NCBI RefSeq assembly: GCF_003818135.1
Contig: NZ_RPOH01000116.1
Span: 1 to 37,455 of the forward strand
Source of the DNA: Buttiauxella warmboldiae
GTDB lineage: Bacteria; Pseudomonadota; Gammaproteobacteria; Enterobacterales; Enterobacteriaceae
DNA: 37,455 bases
Direction: 5' to 3'
The position numbers and the translations under genes were made by a program. The notes beneath the pieces were generated by a model. The model did not search any database. It was not told where the DNA came from and was given only the letters and a program-made list of their open reading frames with translations. This document shows, one piece after another, positions 25,853 to 35,008 of the stretch. The first letter of the stretch is position 1. Each line of letters begins with the position of its first letter.

Positions 25853-27343
25853 ATGTCCAGCCCGGTAATTCTGGCTATTGATGAGGGCACCACTAACGCC
25901 AAAGTGGTGGCGGTGAATAGTAACGGGGAAATCTGCACCCGTTACAGTCTCGGCGTGGCAATGACGCACCCGGCACCAGGGCTTGCAGAACAAGACCCCG
26001 TTGCGCTGTGGCATGCCGTGTGTGAAGCATTGAGCGGCTGCCTGCAACAACTCGGCTCCGTCACCGTCGCGGGCGTTACGATAAGCAACCAGCGTGAGTC
26101 AGTGTTGGTGTGGCAGCGCAATAACGGTCAACCGCTAACACCCGTTGTGAGCTGGCAAGATCGCCGTTCAGAACAAACTTGCGAGCAACTGTTAATGCGG
26201 GGCCATGGCGAACTCATCACTCGCCTGACTGGCCTGCCCGTCGATCCCTTATTCCCGGCGGCGAAAATCCGCGCCCTGCTCGATGCTATTCCGGACGGCA
26301 TGAAACGTGCCGAAGCGGGTGAACTGTGCATCGGGACCATCGATAGCTGGCTGAACTGGCAGCTAACCGCCGGGCATTCCTTTACCACGGATTATTCCAA
26401 CGCCGCCCGCACCCAGCTGTTTAATATTTACCGGGGCGAATGGGACGACGAATTACTCAAATTATTCGGCATTCCACGGGCGGCTCTGGCGGAAGTGCGC
26501 CCTTCCGCCTGTCATCACGGCGAAGTACAAATCAACACCATTGCCGGTTTGCCCATTGGCACGCCAGTGCTGGCACTTATCGGTGACTCACACGCGGCAC
26601 TCTACGCGCAGCGCAGCGTCTGTGGCCACGTGGTGAAAGCCACTTATGGTACCGGATCGTCATTGATGCTTTCGATCCCAGAACCGGTTAACCGCAGCAC
26701 TCGTCTGAGCACTACGCTTGCCTGGCATGACGGCGAGCTGAACTACGCGCTGGAGGGTAACATTACCCATACCGGTTCCGGTAGTGCCTGGCTTGGGAAC
26801 ATGCTGGGCATCAGCGATCCGGTAAAACTCACCGAGCTTGCGCAATCTACCGCCACCAACCAGGGGGTCTATTACGTGCCCGCACTTTCTGGCCTCGGTG
26901 CGCCGTGGTGGGATTTACATGCCCGCGGCATGATTTGCGGCCTGACGGATGCCGCGACTCCAGCCGTGCTGGCGCGAGCCGCGCTGGAATCGCAGGTCTA
27001 CCAGATTGCCGATGTCTTTTTCGCGATGGAGCAGGCAACCGGCGAGCGCCTCGAATCACTGTGTGTTGACGGCACGGCCACCCGAAACCGCTGGTTAATG
27101 CAGCTACAGGCTGACGTATTACAACGCCCGTTAATTATCCAACCGGCGGCGGAAATCTCCGCACTCGGCGCAACGCTGTTAGCCGGAAAAACTCTCGGCT
27201 GGTGGCAGGACGGCACACCTCTTGCGGCGCTGTCCAACTGCGGCGAGCGCTTAATGCCTCAAACAGAACAACAAAAACTCATGCAGCACAATTATAAACA
27301 ATGGCTTGAAGCGGTAGCACGTTGCCGCTTTCAGCCAAATTAA
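25853..27343 (+). CDS. FGGY-family carbohydrate kinase (candidate apulose kinase)
   Basis: This 496-aa kinase has the two-domain FGGY layout. Visible motifs are the phosphate-1 loop AIDEGTTNAKVV (about 7-18), SWQDRR (about 95-100) in the sugar site, GDSHAALYA with the likely catalytic Asp (about 245), YGTGSSLML (phosphate 2) and the C-terminal GTATRNRW and SALGATLLAG blocks. The start has AAAGGAG upstream and lies 2 bp after the transketolase stop; the frame to 25835 is inside the preceding gene. It resembles glycerol and xylulose kinases, but its place between a split transketolase and an isomerase favours phosphorylation of a ketose such as D-apulose. Confidence 0.92.
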   Translation: MSSPVILAIDEGTTNAKVVAVNSNGEICTRYSLGVAMTHPAPGLAEQDPVALWHAVCEALSGCLQQLGSVTVAGVTISNQRESVLVWQRNNGQPLTPVVSWQDRRSEQTCEQLLMRGHGELITRLTGLPVDPLFPAAKIRALLDAIPDGMKRAEAGELCIGTIDSWLNWQLTAGHSFTTDYSNAARTQLFNIYRGEWDDELLKLFGIPRAALAEVRPSACHHGEVQINTIAGLPIGTPVLALIGDSHAALYAQRSVCGHVVKATYGTGSSLMLSIPEPVNRSTRLSTTLAWHDGELNYALEGNITHTGSGSAWLGNMLGISDPVKLTELAQSTATNQGVYYVPALSGLGAPWWDLHARGMICGLTDAATPAVLARAALESQVYQIADVFFAMEQATGERLESLCVDGTATRNRWLMQLQADVLQRPLIIQPAAEISALGATLLAGKTLGWWQDGTPLAALSNCGERLMPQTEQQKLMQHNYKQWLEAVARCRFQPN

Positions 27344-27367
27344 ATCTATTTTGAGCGGAGTGAAGCT

Positions 27368-28786
27368 ATGTCCAGAATCCCAAAACAACTCACCTTCGGG
27401 GTGATCATCGGCAATCGCGGTTTTTTCCCAAGTTACTTAGTGGCGCAGGCGCACGAACAAGCCGAAGCCCTGTTTAACAAATTGGGTATTAATACCGTGA
27501 TGCTCAACGATGGGGAAACCCATCTTGGCGGCGTGGAAACCCGTCAGGACGCCAAAGTGTGCGCCGGGCTATTCCGTCAATATCGTGATGAAATTCATGG
27601 CATTGTGGTATTGCTTCCCAATTTTGGCGACGAAAAAGCGGTGGCCGAGGCGATTCGCCTGTCTGGCCTGAATGTGCCGGTACTAATCCAGGCCGAAGAA
27701 GATAACCTCGACAAAATGGGCCTGGCGACGCGCCGCGACAGCTTCTGTGGCAAAATTTCCCTGTGCAACAACCTGCGCCAGTACAACATCCCCTTCACGC
27801 TCACCACGCAGCATGTTTGCGCGTTAAGCGGTGAAGTGTTCGAACAAGATTTACAGCGCTTCGCGCAAATCTGCCGGGTGGTGAAATCGATGCAGGGCGT
27901 GCGTATCGGGGCAATTGGTGCACGCCCGGCCAGCTTTAACACCGTGCGTTACAGCGAAAAACTGCTCGAAAAAATGGGCGTGGCGGTGGAAACCCTCGAC
28001 CTTTCGGAGATCTTCACCCGTATTAAACACATCAGCGACGGCGACCTGCGGGTGCAGGAAAAACGCGGCATCTTAATTGAAAACGCCGATGCCAGCGGCA
28101 TTCCCGCCGATAAGTTAACTCAGATGGCAAAACTGTTTGTGGTGATCAGCGAATGGGTAGTGGCAAACGACATCGACACCACCGCTATTCAGTGCTGGAC
28201 CTCGCTTCAGGAAAACCTCGGCATTAACGTTTGCTCGATTATGAGCGTAATGTCCGGGCAGCTGATGCCGAGCGCCTGTGAAGTCGACGTGATGGGCGCA
28301 TTATCGATGTATGCCCTCGCCAGCGCGTCGCTTAACCCGGCCTCAATTGCCGACTGGAACAATAACTTCGGCGACGATCGTAATAAATGCGTGCTGTTCC
28401 ACTGCGGGAACTTTGCCAGCAGTAGCCTGGAATCCCCGTCGATGGGCACCGCCGATATTATCGGCACGACGGTCGGCAAAGAGAACACCTGCGGCGCAGT
28501 ACATGGTCGTCTGAAAAGCGGCCCGCTGACCTACTTCCGCCTGTCGTCTGATGATTTTACCGGTGAGGTGAAAGCCTATGTCGGCGAGGGGCAATCCGTT
28601 GATGATGCGTTAGATACCGTCGGCTGCCGTGCGGTCATAGAAGTGCCGCATCTGGAGAATTTACTGGCGTGGATTTGTAACAATGGCTTTGAGCACCACG
28701 TCGCCATGAACCATTCGGCGACGGGTGCGGTGTTGCAGGAAGCATTCAGCAAATATTTAGGCGTGAGCTGCTACCTGCATCGCTAA
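27368..28786 (+). CDS. L-fucose/L-arabinose-isomerase-fold sugar isomerase (candidate D-apiose isomerase)
   Basis: This 472-aa protein has the fold of L-fucose isomerase-like enzymes, which interconvert aldoses and ketoses using a divalent metal. Probable metal ligands are Glu305 (PSACEVD), Asp329 (IADWNNN) and His449 (AMNHSATG), in the order and spacing seen in FucI. It is shorter than FucI (about 590 aa) because the N-terminal substrate domain is reduced. It is the last gene of the operon, 24 bp after the kinase, and convergent with ydcF (6-bp gap). Isomerase, then kinase, then transketolase matches the D-apiose route, where the isomerase makes D-apulose. Another branched or four- to five-carbon aldose remains possible. 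Confidence 0.88.
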   Translation: MSRIPKQLTFGVIIGNRGFFPSYLVAQAHEQAEALFNKLGINTVMLNDGETHLGGVETRQDAKVCAGLFRQYRDEIHGIVVLLPNFGDEKAVAEAIRLSGLNVPVLIQAEEDNLDKMGLATRRDSFCGKISLCNNLRQYNIPFTLTTQHVCALSGEVFEQDLQRFAQICRVVKSMQGVRIGAIGARPASFNTVRYSEKLLEKMGVAVETLDLSEIFTRIKHISDGDLRVQEKRGILIENADASGIPADKLTQMAKLFVVISEWVVANDIDTTAIQCWTSLQENLGINVCSIMSVMSGQLMPSACEVDVMGALSMYALASASLNPASIADWNNNFGDDRNKCVLFHCGNFASSSLESPSMGTADIIGTTVGKENTCGAVHGRLKSGPLTYFRLSSDDFTGEVKAYVGEGQSVDDALDTVGCRAVIEVPHLENLLAWICNNGFEHHVAMNHSATGAVLQEAFSKYLGVSCYLHR

Positions 28787-28792
28787 CGGTAT

Positions 28793-29593
28793 TTACAAGC
28801 CGCGCTCGCGCATCAACTGCGCCAGCGCGGCGTCATTAACGAGAATTTCCCAGGCGCCGATCGCCGCAGGCGGAATATCGACGTGAGCAATAAAATCGCG
28901 CCCTTGCGGCCCGTAGCCTTGAGCATCATCGCGCAGACGTGGAATTTCCCCCAGCAGCAACGAAATATAACGCGCCACCGGCCACAGCCCCTTTTCATGG
29001 GGAGTGAATGTCGTCCGGGCCTCATCGCTTGCCAGCACGGGCACAAATCCCGGCCAGCTACGCCATTGCACAGAGTGAGTCTCACCCTGCCAAACCCGCT
29101 CAAAAGTGGCAACGGTGCGGCGCTGCATGGTTGGATCCTGAATAATAATGGCTCGTTCCGGCGTGATACCCAGCGCTTGTATTAACCCGTGGGTAAAGCG
29201 TGCATTTTCTCCGCAGTTCGTCGACTTCTCTTCCGTCAACACCTTCTCGTGCGGGATCTTCCAGAACTGCGTCGCTATATCTTTGATGATGGCCGCTTCC
29301 GCGCGCCCCGTGGTGGGAATGGCGTTATAGCGCGGATGTTTAGCAATGGCGGCGTATAAAAACGTGGTGGAGTGGCCGATACCGCCGGTAATCAACAGCG
29401 GCCGTTCGGTATTAGCAGCAAGCTGGCATGCCGCGTCAATGGTGGGGATAACGGCGTTGCCTGCGAGAATAATCATGTCTGCGTCAGACGCCGCTGGCGG
29501 CGCGGCAAACTCATGATATGAGAGCCACTCGCCAAGCGTGTTGATGGCATTAATCGTGGTGGCCTGCAAAGCTGGAAATGCTGTCGTCAACAT
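28793..29593 (-). CDS. ydcF: YdcF, DUF218 protein
   Basis: This 266-aa cytoplasmic protein has a DUF218 domain with the motifs LAGNAVIPTIDAA, ITGGIGHSTTFL (about 69-80), STNCGENARF (about 124-133) and IIIQDPTMQRRT. E. coli YdcF has the same length and binds S-adenosylmethionine; its reaction is unknown. AGGAGG precedes the ATG. In E. coli it is immediately upstream of aldA; here it is separated from aldA by the whole isomerase-to-regulator cassette. The upstream sugar-hydrolase operon ends 69 bp before it on the same strand without a clear terminator, so read-through is possible. Confidence 0.95.
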   Translation of the reverse strand: MLTTAFPALQATTINAINTLGEWLSYHEFAAPPAASDADMIILAGNAVIPTIDAACQLAANTERPLLITGGIGHSTTFLYAAIAKHPRYNAIPTTGRAEAAIIKDIATQFWKIPHEKVLTEEKSTNCGENARFTHGLIQALGITPERAIIIQDPTMQRRTVATFERVWQGETHSVQWRSWPGFVPVLASDEARTTFTPHEKGLWPVARYISLLLGEIPRLRDDAQGYGPQGRDFIAHVDIPPAAIGAWEILVNDAALAQLMRERGL

Positions 29594-29661
29594 AACCCCT
29601 CCTTGTTAAAAACCAGCGCATATCATAACCCAGGCAGCCCCGTGACTACATAAGGTTGCTC

Positions 29662-31311
29662 TTAGAGCTTATAAACTCGTGCCTCCCACGCATGGAGGCG
29701 GTAAGTTTCCTCCACCGGTGCGTAATTCCCCAGCACAAACCGTGCCCCGTCGAGCGAAAGTTCAGCCTCGGACCAGCGAGCAGATTTTGACGACATATTG
29801 CACAGTACGACAAATTCCACTCCTTCCAGCATCCGGCTGTAGGCATAAATTTGCGAGTGTCCTTCCAGTTCCAGCACGTAACGACCATAAATCAACGTCC
29901 GTTCCTGGCGGCGTAGCTGAATCAATGCACGATAAAAATTCAGCACCGAATCCGGGTCCTGCTGCTGGCTGGCCACGTTGATCATCTCGTAGTTGGCGTT
30001 AACCTTAAACCAGGGTTTGGCATCGCTAAAACCGGCATTCGGCCAGGCGTTCCACTGCATCGGAGTGCGGGAGTTATCGCGCCCGGTGTTAGTGAGAAAG
30101 GCGATAATTTCCTCTTCGCTTTTGCCCTGTTCCGCCATTTCGCGCCACATATTTTTCGCTGACACATCATCAAAATCTTCAAGCCCCTCGAAACGGGTAT
30201 TGGTCATACCAATTTCCTGGCCCTGATAGATAAACGGCGTGCCCTGCATCAGGAAATAGAGGGCTGCGATGCAGGTGGCGCTCTCACGCCAGTAGTGTTC
30301 GGTATCACCCCAGCGTGAAGTAATGCGCGTGAGATCGTGGTTTTCTACATACAACGCGTTCCAGCCTTTGCCTTCCAGCGCTTCCTGCCAGGCGGTAAAT
30401 ATTCTCTTCAGTGCCGCAGGTTCCGGGCGTAAACCCGCTTCCGGTTCCCATAAACGAACGTGTTCAAACTGAAACACCATATTCAGCCGTCCACGATGCT
30501 CCCCCACCCACTCCTCAGCGTTTTCTGCATACAGGCCATTCATTTCACCAACGGTGACAATATCGTAATGCTGTAAAACGTTGCGGCTCATATCGTCGAC
30601 GTAATCCAGCAGCCCGTCATAGTTAAGGTGGCTTTTCATCGCAGGGGCGTAGCGTAATTTATCAGGGTTAGGAACATCATCCAGCAGCGGCTCTTTTTTC
30701 AGGTGCGCGATGGCATCGATGCGGAAACCATCAATACCTTTGTCGAGCCACCAGCGCATCATGTCGTACACCGCGCGGCGCACATCGTGGTTTTCCCAGT
30801 TGAGGTCCGGCTGGCGGCGGGTAAATAAGTGCAGATAATATTGCTGTGTTTGCGGGTCAAATTCCCATGCCGAGCCTTTAAAAATGCCTTCCCAGTTGTT
30901 CGGTTCTGCCCCATTTTTGCTATCACGCCAGATGTACCAGCCACGTTTCGGGTTATTGCGCGACGAACGGGATTCCAGAAACCACGGGTGTTCATCAGAG
31001 GTATGGTTCACCACCAGGTCAATAATCAGCCGCATTCCACGGGCATGAACTTGTTCAAGAAGGCGATCAAAATCCGCCATCGAGCCAAATTCAGCCATGA
31101 TTTCCTGATAATCGCTGATATCGTAGCCGTTATCGTCATTCGGCGATTTGTACATCGGGCAGATCCAAATTAAATCGATGCCGAGATCTTTGAGGTAATC
31201 GAGTTTTTCGCTGATGCCGTTGAGATCGCCTATACCGTCACCGTTGCTGTCCTTAAAACTACGCGGATAAATCTGGTAGGCTACCGCCTCTTTCCACCAG
31301 TTTGCCATCAT
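29662..31311 (-). CDS. GH13 alpha-glucosidase, Ala-type (trehalulose/isomaltulose hydrolase-like)
   Basis: This 549-aa cytoplasmic GH13 enzyme has an (alpha/beta)8 barrel and a small C-terminal beta domain. Catalytic residues are the nucleophile Asp199 (GFRIDAIAH), acid/base Glu256 (TVGEMNG) and Asp326 (VENHD); the Ca/Mg site DSNGDGIGD is at 21-29. After the nucleophile the residue is Ala200, where oligo-1,6-glucosidases carry Val; this favours alpha-1,4 or broader specificity. It starts directly after the stop of the other GH13 gene (TAAATG), with GGGAGG as ribosome-binding site. It resembles the second hydrolase (PalZ-like) of the E. rhapontici palatinose operon. Confidence 0.88.
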   Translation of the reverse strand: MMANWWKEAVAYQIYPRSFKDSNGDGIGDLNGISEKLDYLKDLGIDLIWICPMYKSPNDDNGYDISDYQEIMAEFGSMADFDRLLEQVHARGMRLIIDLVVNHTSDEHPWFLESRSSRNNPKRGWYIWRDSKNGAEPNNWEGIFKGSAWEFDPQTQQYYLHLFTRRQPDLNWENHDVRRAVYDMMRWWLDKGIDGFRIDAIAHLKKEPLLDDVPNPDKLRYAPAMKSHLNYDGLLDYVDDMSRNVLQHYDIVTVGEMNGLYAENAEEWVGEHRGRLNMVFQFEHVRLWEPEAGLRPEPAALKRIFTAWQEALEGKGWNALYVENHDLTRITSRWGDTEHYWRESATCIAALYFLMQGTPFIYQGQEIGMTNTRFEGLEDFDDVSAKNMWREMAEQGKSEEEIIAFLTNTGRDNSRTPMQWNAWPNAGFSDAKPWFKVNANYEMINVASQQQDPDSVLNFYRALIQLRRQERTLIYGRYVLELEGHSQIYAYSRMLEGVEFVVLCNMSSKSARWSEAELSLDGARFVLGNYAPVEETYRLHAWEARVYKL

Positions 31312-32952
31312 TTACCTCCCGATTAATAATGCAAAGGATTCATAAGGTTGTAGCTCAAGACTGACCGCCAATTGGTCACGTGGGGCATAGTTGCTAATCA
31401 GACATTCGCCGTGCCAGTTCTGCATCGTTTGCGGAATATCAAGCGTGAGATGTTCGCGCGTGAAGTTGTTTATCACCACCAGGCGCTCATCACCCAGCGT
31501 GCGTAGCCAGGCGAATACCTGCGGATGCTCAGCCAGCACCGGTTCAAAATCGCCATACACCAGCACCGGATACTGTTTGCGCAAGGCGATGAGCTTTTGG
31601 TAATGCCAGAGAATCGAATCCGGCTGCTCGAGCGCCGCCGCAACGTTAATTTCATGGTAGTTTGGGTTTACCGCAATCCACGGCGTTCCTTTGGTAAAAC
31701 CGGCGGATGGGCTGTTGTCCCACTGCATCGGCGTGCGGGCGTTGTCTCGCCCGTTAGCATGGATCCCCAGCATCATCTCTTCATGGCTCATTCCTCCGGC
31801 GAGCCGTTCCTGATAAAGATTCAGACTTTCGATATCCCGGTATTCGCCGATCTGCGCGAAGCGAACATTCGTCATGCCGATCTCTTCACCCTGATAGATA
31901 TACGGCGTGCCTTTCAGGCAGTGCAGCGCGGTGGCAAGCATTTTGGCCGACGGTTCGCGAAACTCTCCTTCATCGCCAAATTTCGATACCGCACGAGGCA
32001 GATCGTGATTGCTCCAGAACAGCGAATTCCAGCCCTGATGCGCCAGCGCGGTTTGCCATTTCTCGATAACCGCCTTAAAGCTCGCCAGCTTAAAAGGCTG
32101 GCTGCGCCATTTCCCTGCCTGTTCATCCCAGAACTGCTTGATATGGTCGAACTGGAAAACCATCGACAGCTCTTCACGTTCGGCCGCGCTGTAGAGCAGC
32201 GCATCTTCCGGCGTCGCGCTCCAGGTTTCGCCTACGGTGACATAATCCCCGTGTCCAAAAGTGGCGCGGTTCATCTGGCGTATCAAGGCATGCAGATGTT
32301 TGCCGTTCGCCATGATCTGCGCATCCACCTGTTTGCCGATAAGATCGATTACGTCCATACGAAAGCCGCCGATACCTTTGCCCAGCCAGCGGTTCATCAT
32401 GGCGTGGACCTCCTGCTGGACGCGTGGATTTTCCCAGTTGAGATCCGGCTGGCGCTTCGAAAACTGATGCAGATAGTATTCACCGCTGGCGTCATCAAAA
32501 GCCCAGCCGCTGCCGCCAAAATACGAGCGGAAATCGTTCGGCGGGCCGCCGTCTGCGGACGGTTTACGCCAGATATAAAAATCACGATAAGGGTTATCTT
32601 TTGATTTCAGCGCTTCAATAAACCAGGGGTGTTCGTCAGAAGTGTGGTTAACCACTAAATCCATCAGGATATGAATGTTACGCCGTTTTGCCTGCGCAAT
32701 CAGAGCGTCCATATCCGCCAGGGTGCCAAATTCAGCGGCGATATCTTCATAGTCGGAGATATCGTATCCGTTGTCATCCATCGGCGAGCGGTAAACTGGC
32801 GAGAGCCAAATCAGGTTGATGCCAAGCTGTTGCAGGTAGTCGAGTTTGCTGATAATACCGGGGATGTCGCCGATACCATCACCGTTGCTGTCCATAAAAC
32901 TGCGCGGATAGATTTGGTACACCACCGCATTGTGCCACCATTTTTTTTCCAC
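31312..32952 (-). CDS. GH13 alpha-glucosidase, Val-type (oligo-1,6-glucosidase/palatinase-like)
   Basis: This 546-aa GH13 enzyme has nucleophile Asp200 (GFRMDVID), acid/base Glu242 (TVGETWS) and Asp317 (WSNHD); the metal-binding DSNGDGIGD is at 22-30. Val201 after the nucleophile is the residue that favours alpha-1,6 bonds in oligo-1,6-glucosidases, so isomaltose or isomaltulose are likely substrates. The RLDRD-type product-specificity motif of isomaltulose synthases was not seen, so it is taken as a hydrolase. The start is GTG with AAGGAG at good spacing. It is separated from the ATPase gene by about 90 bp that contain a dispersed repeat. Confidence 0.88.
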   Translation of the reverse strand: MEKKWWHNAVVYQIYPRSFMDSNGDGIGDIPGIISKLDYLQQLGINLIWLSPVYRSPMDDNGYDISDYEDIAAEFGTLADMDALIAQAKRRNIHILMDLVVNHTSDEHPWFIEALKSKDNPYRDFYIWRKPSADGGPPNDFRSYFGGSGWAFDDASGEYYLHQFSKRQPDLNWENPRVQQEVHAMMNRWLGKGIGGFRMDVIDLIGKQVDAQIMANGKHLHALIRQMNRATFGHGDYVTVGETWSATPEDALLYSAAEREELSMVFQFDHIKQFWDEQAGKWRSQPFKLASFKAVIEKWQTALAHQGWNSLFWSNHDLPRAVSKFGDEGEFREPSAKMLATALHCLKGTPYIYQGEEIGMTNVRFAQIGEYRDIESLNLYQERLAGGMSHEEMMLGIHANGRDNARTPMQWDNSPSAGFTKGTPWIAVNPNYHEINVAAALEQPDSILWHYQKLIALRKQYPVLVYGDFEPVLAEHPQVFAWLRTLGDERLVVINNFTREHLTLDIPQTMQNWHGECLISNYAPRDQLAVSLELQPYESFALLIGR

Positions 32953-32976
32953 TGATTTCTCCTTAAAGAATTTACC

Positions 32977-33068
32977 ACTCCCCCTTATCCTCCTCCCAAA
33001 GGAGCGAGGGGACAGGATCGCATCGGTCTTCTCCTTCTCCCTCAGGGAGAGGCCGGGATTAAGGGTGA
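32977..33068. repeat. Dispersed GC-rich extragenic repeat
   Basis: Two pyrimidine/purine-rich parts flank an inner ACAGGATCGCATCGGT segment: CCCTTATCCTCCTCCCAAAG then GAGCGAGGGG on one side and TCTCCCTCAGGGAGAGG with GGGATTAAGGGTG on the other. The outer ends can pair imperfectly. It shares CTCCCTCAGGGA with the copy after ldhA and resembles extragenic elements common in Enterobacter-like genomes. It overlaps the last codons of the ATPase gene. Confidence 0.6.
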
Positions 33069-34160
33069 AAATCGCATAAACGCCCGCCCGTCGCTATTGA
33101 ACAAATAGCAACTCTCCGGCTGTAGCCGCAGGCCGATACGCCGGTCAGGCTTAATTTCAAGTCTTAAAGTATGGCGCATCACCAGGGGTTCGCTACCGTA
33201 ACCGCTATTAACATACAGCAGCGTCTCGTTACCCATCTGCTCAACAAACAGCACTTCACCTTCAACATCAGCATTCACCAGCTCTGTTATCTGGATATGT
33301 TCCGGGCGAATGCCCAGACGCACCGCCTGGCCTTCTGGCACGCCCGCACTATTAACCGGTAAGGTAATATGCTGGCGATTTTCAAGCATCACATCGGTGC
33401 GCCGGGCGCTGCCATGCACTAACACGCCAGGGATCAGGTTCATCTTTGGCGAGCCGATAAACTGCGCGACAAACACATTCGCCGGGCAGTCATATAACTC
33501 AAGCGGTGTTCCCACCTGCTCGATTTGCCCCTGGTTTAACACCACGATGCGGTCAGCCAGCGTCATCGCCTCTACCTGATCGTGAGTGACATATAAAATG
33601 GTGGCGTTGATGCGTTTATGCAGCGCGGCGATTTCCATCCGCATTTGTACACGCAGCGAAGCGTCGAGGTTAGAAAGCGGTTCGTCGAACAAAAACAGAC
33701 TCGGCTCGCGCACAATCGCCCGCCCTATCGCCACGCGCTGGCGCTGACCACCGGAAAGATCTTTAGGCCGTCGGTCGAGCAGTTGCTCCAGTTGCAGAAT
33801 GCGCGCGCTTGCACGTACTTTTTCGTCAATGACTTTTGCCGGCAGTTTTGCCATCTCCAGCGCAAACGCCATATTTTGATACACGGTCATATGCGGGTAG
33901 AGCGCGTAAGACTGGAACACCATGCCAATGCCACGCTCCGATGGGGAATCGTCGTTCACGCAAACCCCGTTGATGCGCATCTCGCCGCCGCTGATTTCCT
34001 CAAGCCCGGCAACCATGCGTAACAGCGTGGATTTCCCACAGCCGGAAGGGCCGACCACCACCACAAACTCTCCGCTGTTGATCTTCAGATCCAGCGGCTT
34101 AATTACCTCGGATGAGGTGCCGTAGCGTTTTTGAATTTTATCGAGTACGAGTTGCGCCAT
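33042..34160 (-). CDS. Disaccharide ABC importer ATPase, MalK/UgpC type
   Basis: This 372-aa ATPase has an N-terminal ABC domain and a C-terminal TOBE/OB region. Walker A is GPSGCGKSTLL (about 38-48), the signature is LSGGQRQRVAIGRAI (about 135-149) and Walker B is LFLFDEPLSNLD. It follows the two permease genes with a 2-bp gap; the AAGGGA site lies in the preceding stop region. The last residues (after DGRAF) are encoded by the dispersed repeat that starts here, so the C-terminus appears replaced or extended. MalK-type proteins usually end soon after that point. Transports the substrate of the two GH13 enzymes downstream. Confidence 0.93.
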   Translation of the reverse strand: MAQLVLDKIQKRYGTSSEVIKPLDLKINSGEFVVVVGPSGCGKSTLLRMVAGLEEISGGEMRINGVCVNDDSPSERGIGMVFQSYALYPHMTVYQNMAFALEMAKLPAKVIDEKVRASARILQLEQLLDRRPKDLSGGQRQRVAIGRAIVREPSLFLFDEPLSNLDASLRVQMRMEIAALHKRINATILYVTHDQVEAMTLADRIVVLNQGQIEQVGTPLELYDCPANVFVAQFIGSPKMNLIPGVLVHGSARRTDVMLENRQHITLPVNSAGVPEGQAVRLGIRPEHIQITELVNADVEGEVLFVEQMGNETLLYVNSGYGSEPLVMRHTLRLEIKPDRRIGLRLQPESCYLFNSDGRAFMRFSPLIPASP

Positions 34161-34162
34161 GG

Positions 34163-35008
34163 TTATCCCTTAATCGCTCCACTGGTCAGCCCGCTGACAA
34201 TGCGTTTCTGGAAGATGAGCACCAGCACGATAATCGGCAGCGTTACCACCACCGACGCCGCCATAATGCTGCCCCACGGCAGCTCAAACGTAGAGGCGCC
34301 GCTGAACATGCTGATGGCGACCGGCACCGTACGTTTGTCACCAGAAATGATAAACGTCAGCGCAAACATGAATTCATTCCAGGCGCCGATAAACGCCAGC
34401 AGCCCCGTTGTCACCAGCGCAGGTGCCAGAATCGGTGCAAACACGCGGCGGATTATGGTCCAGCTTTTGGCGCCATCGACAATCGCCGCCTCCTCCAGTT
34501 CCACTGGAATCGACTTCATAAAGGTCGTTAACACCCAAACGGTAAACGGCAGAGAAAACGTAGTGTAAGAGAGCACTAAAGCGCCGAGGGAATCATACAA
34601 TCCAAGAAAACGTACCAGTTCGAACATGCCGCTCAGCACCGCCACCTGCGGGAACATCGACACGCAAAGAATAGTGAACAGCAGGAATTTGCGGCCACGA
34701 AACTGCACGCGAGCCAGCGCGAAAGAGGCGGTAATTGACACCAGAAGGCAGATGCCGACGGTGATGGTCGCCACCAGAACCGAGTTCAGCAGACTGCGGG
34801 CGATGCCGTTTTGCACCAGCGCGGTAACGTAGTTTCCCCAGTGATAGCCGCTCGGAAAATAAGCCGGTAAAAACAGCTCCTGCCCGGTGCGTAACGACGT
34901 GATAATGGCGTAATAAAACGGGAATAAGCAGAACAGCACAGCGATTGCGGCACCAGAATAAATCACCAAATTGAGCCCAATTTTGCGCTGCCGACGGGTC
35001 GTTTTCAT
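34163..35008 (-). CDS. Disaccharide ABC importer permease, MalG type
   Basis: This 281-aa inner-membrane protein of the MalG-like BPD_transp_1 family has about six hydrophobic segments and an EAA loop reading EEAAIVDGAKSWTIIRRVFA near residues 176-195, which docks the ATPase. The ATG overlaps the stop codon of the upstream permease (TGATG); a GTG one codon earlier (35011) is an alternative with closer ribosome-binding spacing. It pairs with the MalF-type permease encoded just upstream. Confidence 0.93.
   Translation of the reverse strand: MKTTRRQRKIGLNLVIYSGAAIAVLFCLFPFYYAIITSLRTGQELFLPAYFPSGYHWGNYVTALVQNGIARSLLNSVLVATITVGICLLVSITASFALARVQFRGRKFLLFTILCVSMFPQVAVLSGMFELVRFLGLYDSLGALVLSYTTFSLPFTVWVLTTFMKSIPVELEEAAIVDGAKSWTIIRRVFAPILAPALVTTGLLAFIGAWNEFMFALTFIISGDKRTVPVAISMFSGASTFELPWGSIMAASVVVTLPIIVLVLIFQKRIVSGLTSGAIKG

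Noticed and set aside
29662-31311. Trehalose-6-phosphate hydrolase (treC)
   Set aside because: Length is similar, but the operon has an ABC importer rather than a phosphotransferase enzyme, so a phosphorylated substrate is unlikely.
31525-32604. 359-aa plus-strand frame
   Set aside because: It is antisense to the first GH13 gene, whose catalytic motifs are complete; composition is that of a shadow frame.
31312-32952. Sucrose isomerase (isomaltulose synthase)
   Set aside because: Sucrose isomerases are exported and carry an RLDRD-type motif; this protein has no signal peptide and the motif was not seen, so hydrolase is preferred.
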